Shown: positions 9,262 through 16,608 of the stretch, one piece after another
Position numbering within the stretch: position 1 is the stretch's first letter
Layout of the letters: every line of letters begins with the position of its first letter
Assembly: GCA_027459765.1 (NCBI GenBank)
Contig: DAIDHD010000040.1
Location: 1-40,588 of the forward strand
Direction of reading: 5' to 3'
DNA: 40,588 nt
Origin: Gammaproteobacteria bacterium
Lineage (GTDB): Bacteria > Pseudomonadota > Gammaproteobacteria > Steroidobacterales > Steroidobacteraceae
Translations under genes and position numbers: made by a program
Notes under the pieces: model-generated
Databases searched by the model: none
What the model was told of the DNA's origin: nothing
What the model saw: the letters and a program-made list of their open reading frames with translations, nothing else

Positions 9262-10113
9262 ATGCGCACCGCCGCGTCGAGCCTCGCGCGCGTGCGCCGC
9301 GCCTTCGACCGCGCCGCGCCGGCCTATGACAGCGCCGCCGTGGTGGCTGCCGAGGCACGCGCCGCGCTGCTCGAGCGGCTCGCGCTCACGCGCCTCGAAC
9401 CCGACCTCGTCGTCGACCTGGGCGCGGGCACCGGCCACGCCACCCGCAAACTCAAAGACCGCTATCCGCGCGCGCAGGTGCTCGCGCTCGACGTCTCGTT
9501 GGGGATGCTCGCCGAGGCCGCGCGCCGCCAGTCGCTGCTGCGGCGGTTCGGGCGGGTGTGCGCGGACGCCGCGCGCTTGCCGTTCGCGGACGGAAGCGTC
9601 GATCTGCTGTACGCGAATCTCCTCCTGCCCTGGGTGGACCCGGAAATCGCGCTGCCGGAGTTCCGTCGGGTCCTGAAACCCCAGGGGCTGCTCACCCTCA
9701 CCGGCTTGGGTCCGGATACGCTCAAGGAGCTACGCGCAGCGTGGGCGGCGGTGGACCCGACGGTGTCGATGCCGCTGTTCATCGACATGCACGATCTGGG
9801 CGACGCGCTGGTGCGGGCCGGGTTTGCCGCCCCCGTGCTGGACGTGGAGCGCTGGACGCTGCAGTACACCGAGTTCGACAAGCTCGCCGAGGACCTCACC
9901 GCCTACGGCGCGCCCGCTTTCGCGCCGCGTGCTCATCGTGGCGCATTGGCCGGCGCCTACGAGGGCTGGCGGGCGGACGGCCGCTTGCCGGCCACCTGGG
10001 AAGTGGTGTTCGCGCAGGCCTGGGGCCCCGCGCTGCGCCCTGAACGCAGCCGCGGCGGCGAGACCCGGGTGCCGCTCTCGGCCATCGGCCGGCGGCCGGG
10101 AGCCACGCCGTGA
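9262..10113 (+). CDS. bioC: Malonyl-ACP O-methyltransferase
   Basis: BioC methylates malonyl-ACP so that the fatty acid machinery can build the pimeloyl chain of biotin. The 283-residue protein has a class I SAM methyltransferase fold: VVDLGAGTGHATRKL near residue 50-64 (motif I), VLALDVSLGML (motif II), and LLYANLLLPWVDPE, which is typical of BioC. The C-terminal GRLPATWEVVFAQAW block also matches. A short stretch at about 9906-9950 has unusually many codons ending in A or T and is poorly conserved against what I expect, but the frame stays open and rejoins the family pattern. The stop overlaps the GTG of bioD. Confidence 0.9.
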   Translation: MRTAASSLARVRRAFDRAAPAYDSAAVVAAEARAALLERLALTRLEPDLVVDLGAGTGHATRKLKDRYPRAQVLALDVSLGMLAEAARRQSLLRRFGRVCADAARLPFADGSVDLLYANLLLPWVDPEIALPEFRRVLKPQGLLTLTGLGPDTLKELRAAWAAVDPTVSMPLFIDMHDLGDALVRAGFAAPVLDVERWTLQYTEFDKLAEDLTAYGAPAFAPRAHRGALAGAYEGWRADGRLPATWEVVFAQAWGPALRPERSRGGETRVPLSAIGRRPGATP

Positions 10114-10787
10114 TCCGCGGGGTGTTCGTCACCGGCACCGACACCGAGGTGGGCAAGACCCGCGCCTCGACCACGCTCTGCCACGCCTTCGCGCGGGCCG
10201 GCCGGCGGGTCGCCGGCATGAAGCCCATCGCCTCGGGATGCGAGCTCACCGCGCAGGGACTGCGCAGCGGCGACGCGCTGGGACTGGTCGCCGCCATGAA
10301 CGTGACCGCGCCCTACGAGCTCGTCAATCCGTATGCCTTCGAGCCCGCCATCGCCCCGCACATCGCGGCGCGCGAAGCGGGCGTCGCCATCGACTGGGAA
10401 CGCCTGGATCGCGCCTACCAACACCTCGCCGACCTCGCCGACGTGGTGGTGGTGGAGGGGGCCGGCGGCTGGCTCGCGCCCATCGACGCCACCCGCGCCT
10501 TCGCGGACCTTGCGCAGCGCTGGCAGCTGCCGGTGATCCTCGTGGTGGGCCTGCGGTTGGGGTGCCTGAATCACGCCCTGCTCACCGCCGAGTCCATTGC
10601 GGCACGCGGTTTGCCTCTTTTGGGCTGGATCGGCAACGCCATCGACCCGAATTTCACGCGCGCCGACGAGAACGTGGCGACGCTCGTTGAGCGTCTGCCG
10701 GCGCCGCTCTTGGCGCGTTTCCCCTACGCGCGAGAGGCCGATCCGGCAGAACTCGCGGCCACGGTGCGCTTGCCCGCCGAGGCGTGA
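10110..10787 (+). CDS. bioD: Dethiobiotin synthetase
   Basis: BioD closes the ureido ring of 7,8-diaminopelargonate with CO2 and ATP to make dethiobiotin. The 225-residue protein begins with the P-loop GTDTEVGKT at about residues 8-16, then GMKPIASGCE, the VVVVEGAGGWLAPI loop and GLRLGCLNHALLT, all characteristic of the family. The GTG start overlaps the bioC stop by four bases (GTGA), so the two are coupled. bioF, bioA and a pimeloyl-ACP esterase gene (bioH or equivalent) are absent here and must lie elsewhere. A GC-rich hairpin follows the stop. Confidence 0.95.
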   Translation: MIRGVFVTGTDTEVGKTRASTTLCHAFARAGRRVAGMKPIASGCELTAQGLRSGDALGLVAAMNVTAPYELVNPYAFEPAIAPHIAAREAGVAIDWERLDRAYQHLADLADVVVVEGAGGWLAPIDATRAFADLAQRWQLPVILVVGLRLGCLNHALLTAESIAARGLPLLGWIGNAIDPNFTRADENVATLVERLPAPLLARFPYAREADPAELAATVRLPAEA

Positions 10788-10790
10788 TCG

Positions 10791-10811
10791 CGGCGCGCAA
10801 AATGCGCGCCG
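10791..10811 (+). terminator. GC hairpin after bioD
   Basis: A perfect 9-bp stem (10791-10799 with 10803-10811) closes an AAA loop four bases after the bioD stop. A second short inverted repeat follows at 10814-10828. No T-run follows, so this is a possible weak or Rho-assisted terminator between the biotin genes and the oxidase cluster. Confidence 0.35.
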
Positions 10812-10857
10812 TGTCGGCGCCGCCGACGGCGCCGTTGGAGTATCCTTCGCGCTTGTC

Positions 10858-11346
10858 ATGGAACAGCGGATCGAGCTTGCCCCCCATTGCTCGCTGACGC
10901 CTTTCGGCGCCAAGCTGTTCTTTGCGTTCACCTGCCTGATTTCCTTGAGCTTTTCCGTGGCCTTTCTGTTCCTTTACCGGCGCGGCTGGCCGGTGCTGGT
11001 GTTCTGGGCTCTGGAAATGACGGCGCTCGGACTCGCGCTTTACCTCAACATGCGGCGGCGGCGCTGGTCGCAGACGCTTCTCATTACCGACGCGCACATC
11101 AGTCTCACCACGCGCTCGCGCCGGGGCGAAGCAAAACAAGAGTTTGCGCGGCATTGGGCGAGGGTTAAACTGCGTGCGCCGCGTAGCCGGCTGTACCCGA
11201 GCCGCCTGCTGATCGAGAGTCACGGGCGCGCCTATGAGGTCGGAAGCTTCCTCAACGAAGAGGAGCGTAGCCGGTTGGCCGAGCGTTTACAGGCGCTGGT
11301 GGGCGGGGTCGCCGAGTCCCCGCCCCTGGAATTCGACCGACGTTAA
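10858..11346 (+). CDS. DUF2244 membrane protein preceding the oxidase operon
   Basis: This 162-residue protein matches the DUF2244 family, which has no assigned function. Two hydrophobic helices (about residues 18-38 and 42-62) are followed by a cytoplasmic domain containing WSQTLLITDAHISL and a final YEVGSFLNEEERSRLAERL segment typical of the family. DUF2244 genes commonly sit directly upstream of coxB in gammaproteobacteria, as here (15-base gap), which suggests a role in oxidase assembly or stability. The ATG at 10858 is preferred over longer in-frame readings because it gives the standard N-terminus and lies just after a TATCCT -10-like sequence (10841-10846). Confidence 0.85.
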   Translation: MEQRIELAPHCSLTPFGAKLFFAFTCLISLSFSVAFLFLYRRGWPVLVFWALEMTALGLALYLNMRRRRWSQTLLITDAHISLTTRSRRGEAKQEFARHWARVKLRAPRSRLYPSRLLIESHGRAYEVGSFLNEEERSRLAERLQALVGGVAESPPLEFDRR

Positions 11347-11361
11347 AGAGGTTTCGTTGAG

Positions 11362-12246
11362 ATGCGTGTGACTCCGGTTCGTTTGCTGTCCTCCCTCGCT
11401 TCGCTCGCCTTCGCGGGCACGGCCGGTGCCAACACCTCCAACGGTTACAACCTGCCCCCGGGCGTGACCGACATCAGCCAGGCCATCTACGGCCTGCACA
11501 TGGAGATCTTCTGGGTCTGCGTCGGCATCGCGGTGGTGGTGTTCGGCGCCATGATCTATTCGCTGGTGATGTTCCGTCACTCCAAGGGCGCCGTGCCCGA
11601 CACCACCATGGTGCACAGCACCAAGGTGGAGATCGTCTGGACCATCATCCCGGTGCTGATCCTGGTCGCGATGGCGGTGCCGGCGGCCGAGATCATCTTG
11701 AAGATGGAGGACACCCGCAATTCCGAGCTCACCGTGCGGGTGACCGGCTATCAGTGGAAGTGGCAGTACCAGTACATGGACCAGGCCGAGGGCATCGGCT
11801 TCTTCTCCACCCTCAAGCAGGATTCGAACTTCGCCCGGCAATTGAATTCCGGCGTCGATCCTTCGACCGTGCCGAACTACCTGCTCGACGTCGATCACCC
11901 GCTGGTGGTGCCGAGCGGCACCAAGGTGCGCATCCTGCTCACCTCCCAGGACGTGATCCACGCCTGGTGGGTGCCTGACTTCGGCGTCAAGCGCTCCGCC
12001 ATCCCCGGTTTCGTGAACGAGCTGTGGTTCAAGGTCGAGCCCGGCAAGGAAGGCATCTACCGCGGCCAGTGCGTCGCGCTCTGCGGCCGCGACCACGGCT
12101 TCATGCCGGTGGTGGTGGACGTGCGCACGCCGGACGATTTCAAGAAGTGGGTCGAGGAGCAGAAGGCCGCCTTGAAGCAGGCCGCTGCGCCGGCCGCCGC
12201 CGCGCCCGCCACGGCCCAGGTCGTGGACGTGAAGCCCGCCGGCTGA
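11362..12246 (+). CDS. coxB: Cytochrome c oxidase subunit II
   Basis: CoxB receives electrons from cytochrome c at its periplasmic CuA centre. The 294-residue protein has a signal-like N-terminus ending near AGAN, two membrane helices (about 45-70 and 90-110), the aromatic electron-entry motif YQWKWQYQY, and the CuA ligands His200 (VIHAWW), Cys237, Cys241, His245 and Met248. The residue between the cysteines that is usually Glu (CuA backbone ligand and Mg ligand) is Ala239 here: CVALC instead of the common CxExC. The C-terminal tail is Ala/Pro-rich. AGAGG lies 10 bases before the ATG. No fused cytochrome c domain is present. Confidence 0.97.
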   Translation: MRVTPVRLLSSLASLAFAGTAGANTSNGYNLPPGVTDISQAIYGLHMEIFWVCVGIAVVVFGAMIYSLVMFRHSKGAVPDTTMVHSTKVEIVWTIIPVLILVAMAVPAAEIILKMEDTRNSELTVRVTGYQWKWQYQYMDQAEGIGFFSTLKQDSNFARQLNSGVDPSTVPNYLLDVDHPLVVPSGTKVRILLTSQDVIHAWWVPDFGVKRSAIPGFVNELWFKVEPGKEGIYRGQCVALCGRDHGFMPVVVDVRTPDDFKKWVEEQKAALKQAAAPAAAAPATAQVVDVKPAG

Positions 12247-12316
12247 GCGCCGCGCACCCGAGGTTCGACGAATCGGTTCAGGTTCCAGTCAAGTCAAGCA
12301 TCAGAGAGTCAAGCCC

Positions 12317-13909
12317 ATGGCACACGCACACGCCGACACCGCTCACCACGACGAGCACCACGACCAGCCGATCTCCGGCATCCGCCGCTGGCTGTTCGCC
12401 ACCAATCACAAGGACATCGGCACGATGTACCTCGTGTTCAGCTTGATCATGTTCTTCGTCGGCGGCTCCATGGCCATGGTGATCCGCGCCGAGCTGTTCA
12501 AGCCCGGCCTGCAGCTGGTCGACCCCGGTTTCTTCAACCAGATGACCACCATGCACGCGCTGATCATGATCTTCGGCGCGGTGATGCCGGCGTTCGTCGG
12601 ACTCGCCAATTGGATGGTGCCGCTGCAGATCGGCGCGCCGGACATGGCGCTGCCGCGCATGAACAACTTCAGCTTCTGGATCCTGCCCTTCGCCTTCACG
12701 CTGCTGCTGTCGACGCTGTTCGTCCCGGGCGGCGCGCCGGCCGGCGGTTGGACCATGTACCCGCCGCTGGTGCTCCAGGGCGGCAACTTCGTGCCCATGC
12801 TGATCTTCGCGGTGCACCTGATGGGCGCCTCCTCGATCATGGGCGCGATCAACGTGATCGTGACCATCATGAACATGCGCGCGCCGGGGATGAACCTGCT
12901 GAAGATGCCGCTGTTCTGCTGGTCCTGGCTGATCACCGCGTACCTCTTGATCGCGGTGATGCCGGTGCTCGCGGGCGCCGTGACCATGCTGCTCACGGAC
13001 CACTTCTTCGGCACCAGCTTCTTCAACGCCGCCGGCGGCGGCGACCCGGTGATGTTCGAGCACGTGTTCTGGTTCTTCGGACACCCGGAGGTCTACATCA
13101 TGATCCTCCCGGCCTTCGGCATCATCTCGGAGATCATCCCGACCTTCTCGCGCAAGCCGCTCTTCGGCGCGGTGTCGATGATCTACGCCACCGCCTCGAT
13201 CGCCTTCCTGTCGTTCATCGTGTGGGGCCACCACATGTTCGTCGACGGCATGCCGGTCGCCGCGCAGCTCTTCTTCATGATGTCGACCATGCTGATCGCG
13301 GTGCCGACCGGCGTGAAGGTGTTCAACTGGACCGCCACCATGTGGCGCGGCTCGCTGTCCTTCGAGCCGCCGATGCTGTTCGCGGTGGCGTTCCTGTTCC
13401 TGTTCTCGATCGGCGGCTTCTCGGGGCTGATGCTCGCGCTCACGCCGGCCGACTTCCAGTACCAGAACACCTACTTCGTGGTGGCGCACTTCCACTACGT
13501 GCTGGTGCCGGGCGCCGTGTTCGCCATCATGGCCGCGGTGTACTACTGGCTGCCGAAGTGGACCGGCAACATGTACAACATGACGCTCGCCAAGACGCAC
13601 TTCTGGCTGTCGGCGATCTTCGTGAACGTCCTCTTCTTCCCGCAGCACTTCCTCGGCCTCGCCGGCATGCCGCGCCGCATCCCGGACTACGCAGTGCAGT
13701 TCACGGACTGGAACATGGTGTCCTCGATCGGCGGCTTCGGTTTCGGCCTGTCGCAGATCCTGTTCGCCGTGGTGATCATTCAGTGCGTGCGCGGCGGCGC
13801 CAAGGCGACCTCGACGGTGTGGGAAGGCGCGACACCGCACGGCCTCGAGTGGACCATCCCCTCGCCGGCGCCGTACCACAGCTTCACCGAAGCGCCGGAA
13901 GTGAAGTGA
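12317..13909 (+). CDS. coxA: Cytochrome c oxidase subunit I (aa3 type)
   Basis: CoxA is the catalytic subunit holding heme a, heme a3 and CuB, reducing oxygen to water and pumping protons. The 530-residue, 12-helix protein has HPEVY at 256-260 (the Glu258 of the D channel and the His-Tyr pair), the CuB histidines at 305-306, and the K-channel lysine Lys334 in PTGVKVFNW. Together with GLANWMVPLQIGAPDM, which carries the D-channel aspartate, these place it in the A1 group of heme-copper oxidases. The N-terminus MAHAHADTAHHDEHHD is strongly His-rich. coxB ends 70 bases upstream and the small assembly gene starts one base after the stop. Confidence 0.98.
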   Translation: MAHAHADTAHHDEHHDQPISGIRRWLFATNHKDIGTMYLVFSLIMFFVGGSMAMVIRAELFKPGLQLVDPGFFNQMTTMHALIMIFGAVMPAFVGLANWMVPLQIGAPDMALPRMNNFSFWILPFAFTLLLSTLFVPGGAPAGGWTMYPPLVLQGGNFVPMLIFAVHLMGASSIMGAINVIVTIMNMRAPGMNLLKMPLFCWSWLITAYLLIAVMPVLAGAVTMLLTDHFFGTSFFNAAGGGDPVMFEHVFWFFGHPEVYIMILPAFGIISEIIPTFSRKPLFGAVSMIYATASIAFLSFIVWGHHMFVDGMPVAAQLFFMMSTMLIAVPTGVKVFNWTATMWRGSLSFEPPMLFAVAFLFLFSIGGFSGLMLALTPADFQYQNTYFVVAHFHYVLVPGAVFAIMAAVYYWLPKWTGNMYNMTLAKTHFWLSAIFVNVLFFPQHFLGLAGMPRRIPDYAVQFTDWNMVSSIGGFGFGLSQILFAVVIIQCVRGGAKATSTVWEGATPHGLEWTIPSPAPYHSFTEAPEVK

Positions 13910-13910
13910 C

Positions 13911-14036
13911 ATGAGTGGCGCGATGGATCCGGCACCGCGGCCGAATCGATTCCTGATCGCAGGACTCGTGCTGCTGGCGCTCGGCTTCTACGTCGGGTTC
14001 ATCGCGCTCACCTGGTTCCGCAGCCACCACGGATGA
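13911..14036 (+). CDS. Cytochrome oxidase small assembly protein, 41 aa
   Basis: A 42-codon reading frame lies between coxA and cox11. It starts one base after the coxA stop and its stop overlaps the cox11 start (ATGA), so it fills the gap exactly and is almost certainly translated. The product is a short N-terminal stretch with Pro and Arg, then a single membrane helix (about residues 14-37, ending [12 protein letters not shown]). Short proteins in this position are known in proteobacterial oxidase operons as cytochrome oxidase small assembly proteins. The precise role is not established; by position it may help Cox11 or CoxA insertion. Confidence 0.8.
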   Translation: MSGAMDPAPRPNRFLIAGLVLLALGFYVGFIALTWFRSHHG

Positions 14037-14581
14037 ACGCGGAGGAGAAGCAGCGGGAAAACCGCAGCCTCACCCGCCGCCTCCTCTTGATGGCGGCCGG
14101 CAGCTTCGGCTTCGGCTGGGCGCTGGTGCCGCTGTACTCGGTGTTCTGTTCCGTCACGGGCATCGGCAACGCCGATGCCCGGGTCGGCGCCGAAGTGGCC
14201 CACGAGGCCATCGACCCCAATCGCAAGCTCACCATCGAGTTCGTGGCCTCGCCCGCCTCGGTCGGTGTGTACGAATTCCGCCCGGACGCGCCGACCATGA
14301 GCATCCATCCGGGCAAGCTCTACGACACCCAGTTCTACGCCAAGAATCTCACGGCCGACGCCTCCGTGGCGCAGGCGGTCCCGAGCATCTCGCCGCCGGA
14401 AGCGGCGAAGTACTTCCACAAGACCGAGTGCTTTTGTTTCAGCCCGCAGCACTTCGCCGCGGGCGAGGGGCGCGAGATGCCGGTTCGCTTCATCGTCGAC
14501 CCGGCGCTGCCCCCGTACATCGATCGCATCACGCTGGCCTACACCTTCTACGACACCACCCAAGGTGGCGGAAATCGCTGA
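14033..14581 (+). CDS. ctaG: Cytochrome c oxidase assembly protein Cox11 (CtaG)
   Basis: Cox11 delivers copper to the CuB site of subunit I. The 182-residue protein has one N-terminal membrane helix (about 18-38) ending in [10 protein letters not shown] with the conserved membrane-proximal cysteine, then a periplasmic immunoglobulin-like domain with the copper motif ECFCF (Cys133, Cys135) and the final strand [13 protein letters not shown]. The start overlaps the upstream 41-residue gene by four bases. coxC begins 56 bases downstream, after a TAGAAT sequence at 14592-14597. Confidence 0.95.
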   Translation: MNAEEKQRENRSLTRRLLLMAAGSFGFGWALVPLYSVFCSVTGIGNADARVGAEVAHEAIDPNRKLTIEFVASPASVGVYEFRPDAPTMSIHPGKLYDTQFYAKNLTADASVAQAVPSISPPEAAKYFHKTECFCFSPQHFAAGEGREMPVRFIVDPALPPYIDRITLAYTFYDTTQGGGNR

Positions 14582-14637
14582 CGGACCGGTTTAGAATGCG
14601 CGGCTAGGATTCAAACTCAACCTGCAGAGACACGAAG

Positions 14638-15525
14638 ATGGCTCACGCCCACGCCCAGGAAACAGACAAGTACTACGTTCCGCACCAGAGCCCCTGGCCG
14701 ATCTACGGCTCGGTGACCCTGTTCACCCTCATGGCGGGCGCGATCGCCACCCTGAACACCTGGCTGCCGGCGTGGTCGCTGCTGCCGGGCTTCGTGATGC
14801 TCGCGCTCATGTTCTTCTTCTGGTTCGGCACCGTCGTCGACGAGAACCAGCGGGGCATGTACAACATGGCGGTGGACCGCTCGTTCCGCATGGGAATGAT
14901 GTGGTTCATCTTCTCCGAGGTGATGTTCTTCGCGGCCTTCTTCGGCGCGCTGTTCTACGCTCGCGAACTCGCGGTGCCGTGGCTCGCCGGCGGCGGCACC
15001 AAGGCGCTCGACAAGGTGCTTCTCTGGCACCAGTTCGCCGGCTCCTGGCCGACCAACGGACCGGCGGCGCTCGGACCGCGTGCCGACGGCACCTTCGAGA
15101 CCATCCCGGCGCTCGGCCTGCCGGCGATCAACACCGCCATCCTGCTCACCAGCAGCGTGACGGTGACCATCGCCCACCACGCCATCCTCGCCAACCGGCG
15201 CGGCCTCGCGAAGCTCACCCTGGCGCTCACCTTCCTGCTGGGTTTCACCTTCGTGTACCTGCAGGCGCGTGAGTACCACGAGGCCTACACCGAGTTCGGC
15301 CTGCAGCTCGGCACCGGCATCTACGGCTCGACCTTCTTCATGCTGACCGGCTTCCACGGCTTCCACGTGACCGTGGGCGCGATCATGCTCACCGTGATCT
15401 GGCTGCGCCTGATGAAGGGTCACTTCACGCCGCAGCGCCACTTCGCGTTCGAAGCCGTGGCCTGGTACTGGCACTTCGTCGACGTGGTGTGGCTGGGGCT
15501 CTTCATCTTCGTGTACTGGCTGTAA
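14638..15525 (+). CDS. coxC: Cytochrome c oxidase subunit III
   Basis: CoxC stabilises subunit I and supports proton uptake. The 295-residue protein has seven predicted membrane helices and the family landmarks SPWPIYGS near the start, MGMMWFIFSEVMFFAAFF with the conserved Glu, and the end WYWHFVDVVWLGLFIFVYWL. The N-terminus MAHAHAQE resembles that of coxA in this cluster. A strong intrinsic terminator lies just after the gene, closing the first part of the oxidase cluster. Confidence 0.97.
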   Translation: MAHAHAQETDKYYVPHQSPWPIYGSVTLFTLMAGAIATLNTWLPAWSLLPGFVMLALMFFFWFGTVVDENQRGMYNMAVDRSFRMGMMWFIFSEVMFFAAFFGALFYARELAVPWLAGGGTKALDKVLLWHQFAGSWPTNGPAALGPRADGTFETIPALGLPAINTAILLTSSVTVTIAHHAILANRRGLAKLTLALTFLLGFTFVYLQAREYHEAYTEFGLQLGTGIYGSTFFMLTGFHGFHVTVGAIMLTVIWLRLMKGHFTPQRHFAFEAVAWYWHFVDVVWLGLFIFVYWL

Positions 15526-15553
15526 GCCGGTACGGAATTCGCGACCTTAGACG

Positions 15554-15583
15554 AGGCCGCCCGCGCAAACGGGCGGCCTTTTT
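15554..15583 (+). terminator. Rho-independent terminator after coxC
   Basis: A perfect 10-bp stem (15554-15563 with 15570-15579) closes a six-base loop and runs into TTTTT (15579-15583). It lies 29 bases after the coxC stop. This is the clearest intrinsic terminator in the window. Confidence 0.9.
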
Positions 15584-15604
15584 CTTCCCTTTAAGGGGCG
15601 CGCG

Positions 15605-15814
15605 CTAGTGCGGCCCGGTCGGCGCGATCCAGCCCTCGTGGTACGCGATCAAGAGCAGCACGAACAGCAGCAGGGACAGCGAGATGCGCGCGGTGAGCGC
15701 CTTCGCCATCTTGCCGCCGTCGTTGCCGCCCGCGGTGGAGAGGTGAAACAACGCCTTGCCGAGGCTGGCGACGATGAGGATCAGGAGTGCGATGACCAGG
15801 ATTTTGAATGGCAC
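15605..15814 (-). CDS. Twin-transmembrane protein (DUF2909)
   Basis: This 69-residue protein consists of two membrane helices separated by a short Gly/Asn/Lys loop: FKILVIALLILIVASLGKALF and a second helix ending LIAYHEGW. That matches the DUF2909 family, found between coxC and surf1 in several gammaproteobacteria; no function is established. The GTG at 15814 gives the family's usual N-terminus; a longer ATG reading to 15886 would run through the surf1 start region and adds only basic, low-complexity residues. It is on the opposite strand to the oxidase genes, so it separates the cluster into two transcription units. Confidence 0.8.
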   Translation of the reverse strand: MPFKILVIALLILIVASLGKALFHLSTAGGNDGGKMAKALTARISLSLLLFVLLLIAYHEGWIAPTGPH

Positions 15815-15840
15815 GGGCTTGGCCGGTCGGTGATGAGGAC

Positions 15841-16608
15841 GTGAATTATATCGTGTCGATCCGCGTCGGCTCGCGCGTGTTCGCACCGCGGCTGGTGCCG
15901 ACGCTGGTGACGGTGGCGCTGCTCGCGCTGCTCTTGTCGCTCGGCCGCTGGCAACTGCACCGCTACGCGGAGCGCAAGGCGCTGTTCGACGCCTTCGATC
16001 GCGGCAGCGACGCCGCCCGCATCACGGTGGACGCGCACAGCCCGGCCGTGCCGCGCTACCAGCCCATCGAGGTGCACGGCCACTACGACGCGGGCCGGCA
16101 GATCCTGATCACCAGCCTGTCCGACGCCGCCGGCCGGGTGGGCTACGAGGTGATCACGCCCTTGGCGCTCGCGGGCGGCGGCTGGCTGCTGGTGGACCGT
16201 GGCTTCGTTGCCGGCACCGCGCCGGCGCCGGGGGCGCCCTCCGCCGCCGCGCTGGCCGTGGGCGACGAGCAGCGCGCGGTGCGCGGCCGCGCCGGCGAGC
16301 TGCCGCGGCCCGGCATCCGCCTGGGAGAACCCGCGCCGCTCGCACCGCCCTATCCGGTGGCGGCGCTCTTTCCCACCCACGCGCAGATCGCGGCGCTGCT
16401 CGGCGATTCGGCGCTGATCGAGTCGACGCCCGTGCTGCTGCTCGATGCGCGGGAACCCGACGGCTTCGAGCGCGACTGGAAGCCGGGCGGCTTCCCGCCG
16501 CTGCGCAACTTGGGCTATGCCGTGCAGTGGTTCGCGCTCGCGCTCGCACTGGTGATCATCTACGTCGTGACCAATACTCGCCGCCTTAGGCCGCAAGGCA
16601 CCCCATGA
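15841..16608 (+). CDS. SURF1-family oxidase assembly protein
   Basis: SURF1 proteins help insert heme a into subunit I. The protein has the expected plan: an N-terminal membrane helix (LVPTLVTVALLALLLSLGRWQLHR), a periplasmic domain containing RYQPIEVHGHYD, GGGWLLVDRGFV and a Pro-rich middle, and a C-terminal helix after LRNLGYAVQWFALA. Length is about 255 residues from the GTG at 15841. The start is uncertain: an in-frame ATG at 15808 would overlap the divergent DUF2909 gene, and a GTG at 15853 is also possible. The stop overlaps the next start (ATGA). Confidence 0.9.
   Translation: MNYIVSIRVGSRVFAPRLVPTLVTVALLALLLSLGRWQLHRYAERKALFDAFDRGSDAARITVDAHSPAVPRYQPIEVHGHYDAGRQILITSLSDAAGRVGYEVITPLALAGGGWLLVDRGFVAGTAPAPGAPSAAALAVGDEQRAVRGRAGELPRPGIRLGEPAPLAPPYPVAALFPTHAQIAALLGDSALIESTPVLLLDAREPDGFERDWKPGGFPPLRNLGYAVQWFALALALVIIYVVTNTRRLRPQGTP

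Noticed and set aside
9906..9950. Possible pair of compensating frameshifts in bioC
   Set aside because: Codon use dips here and the alternative frame has more GC-ending codons, but the annotated frame still matches the family pattern on both sides and the alternative peptide does not look like BioC.
12278..13912. Open frame of 544 codons on the minus strand opposite coxA, and an 834-codon frame opposite uvrD (22802-25306)
   Set aside because: Both are low-complexity shadows of well-supported genes, without domains or ribosome sites.
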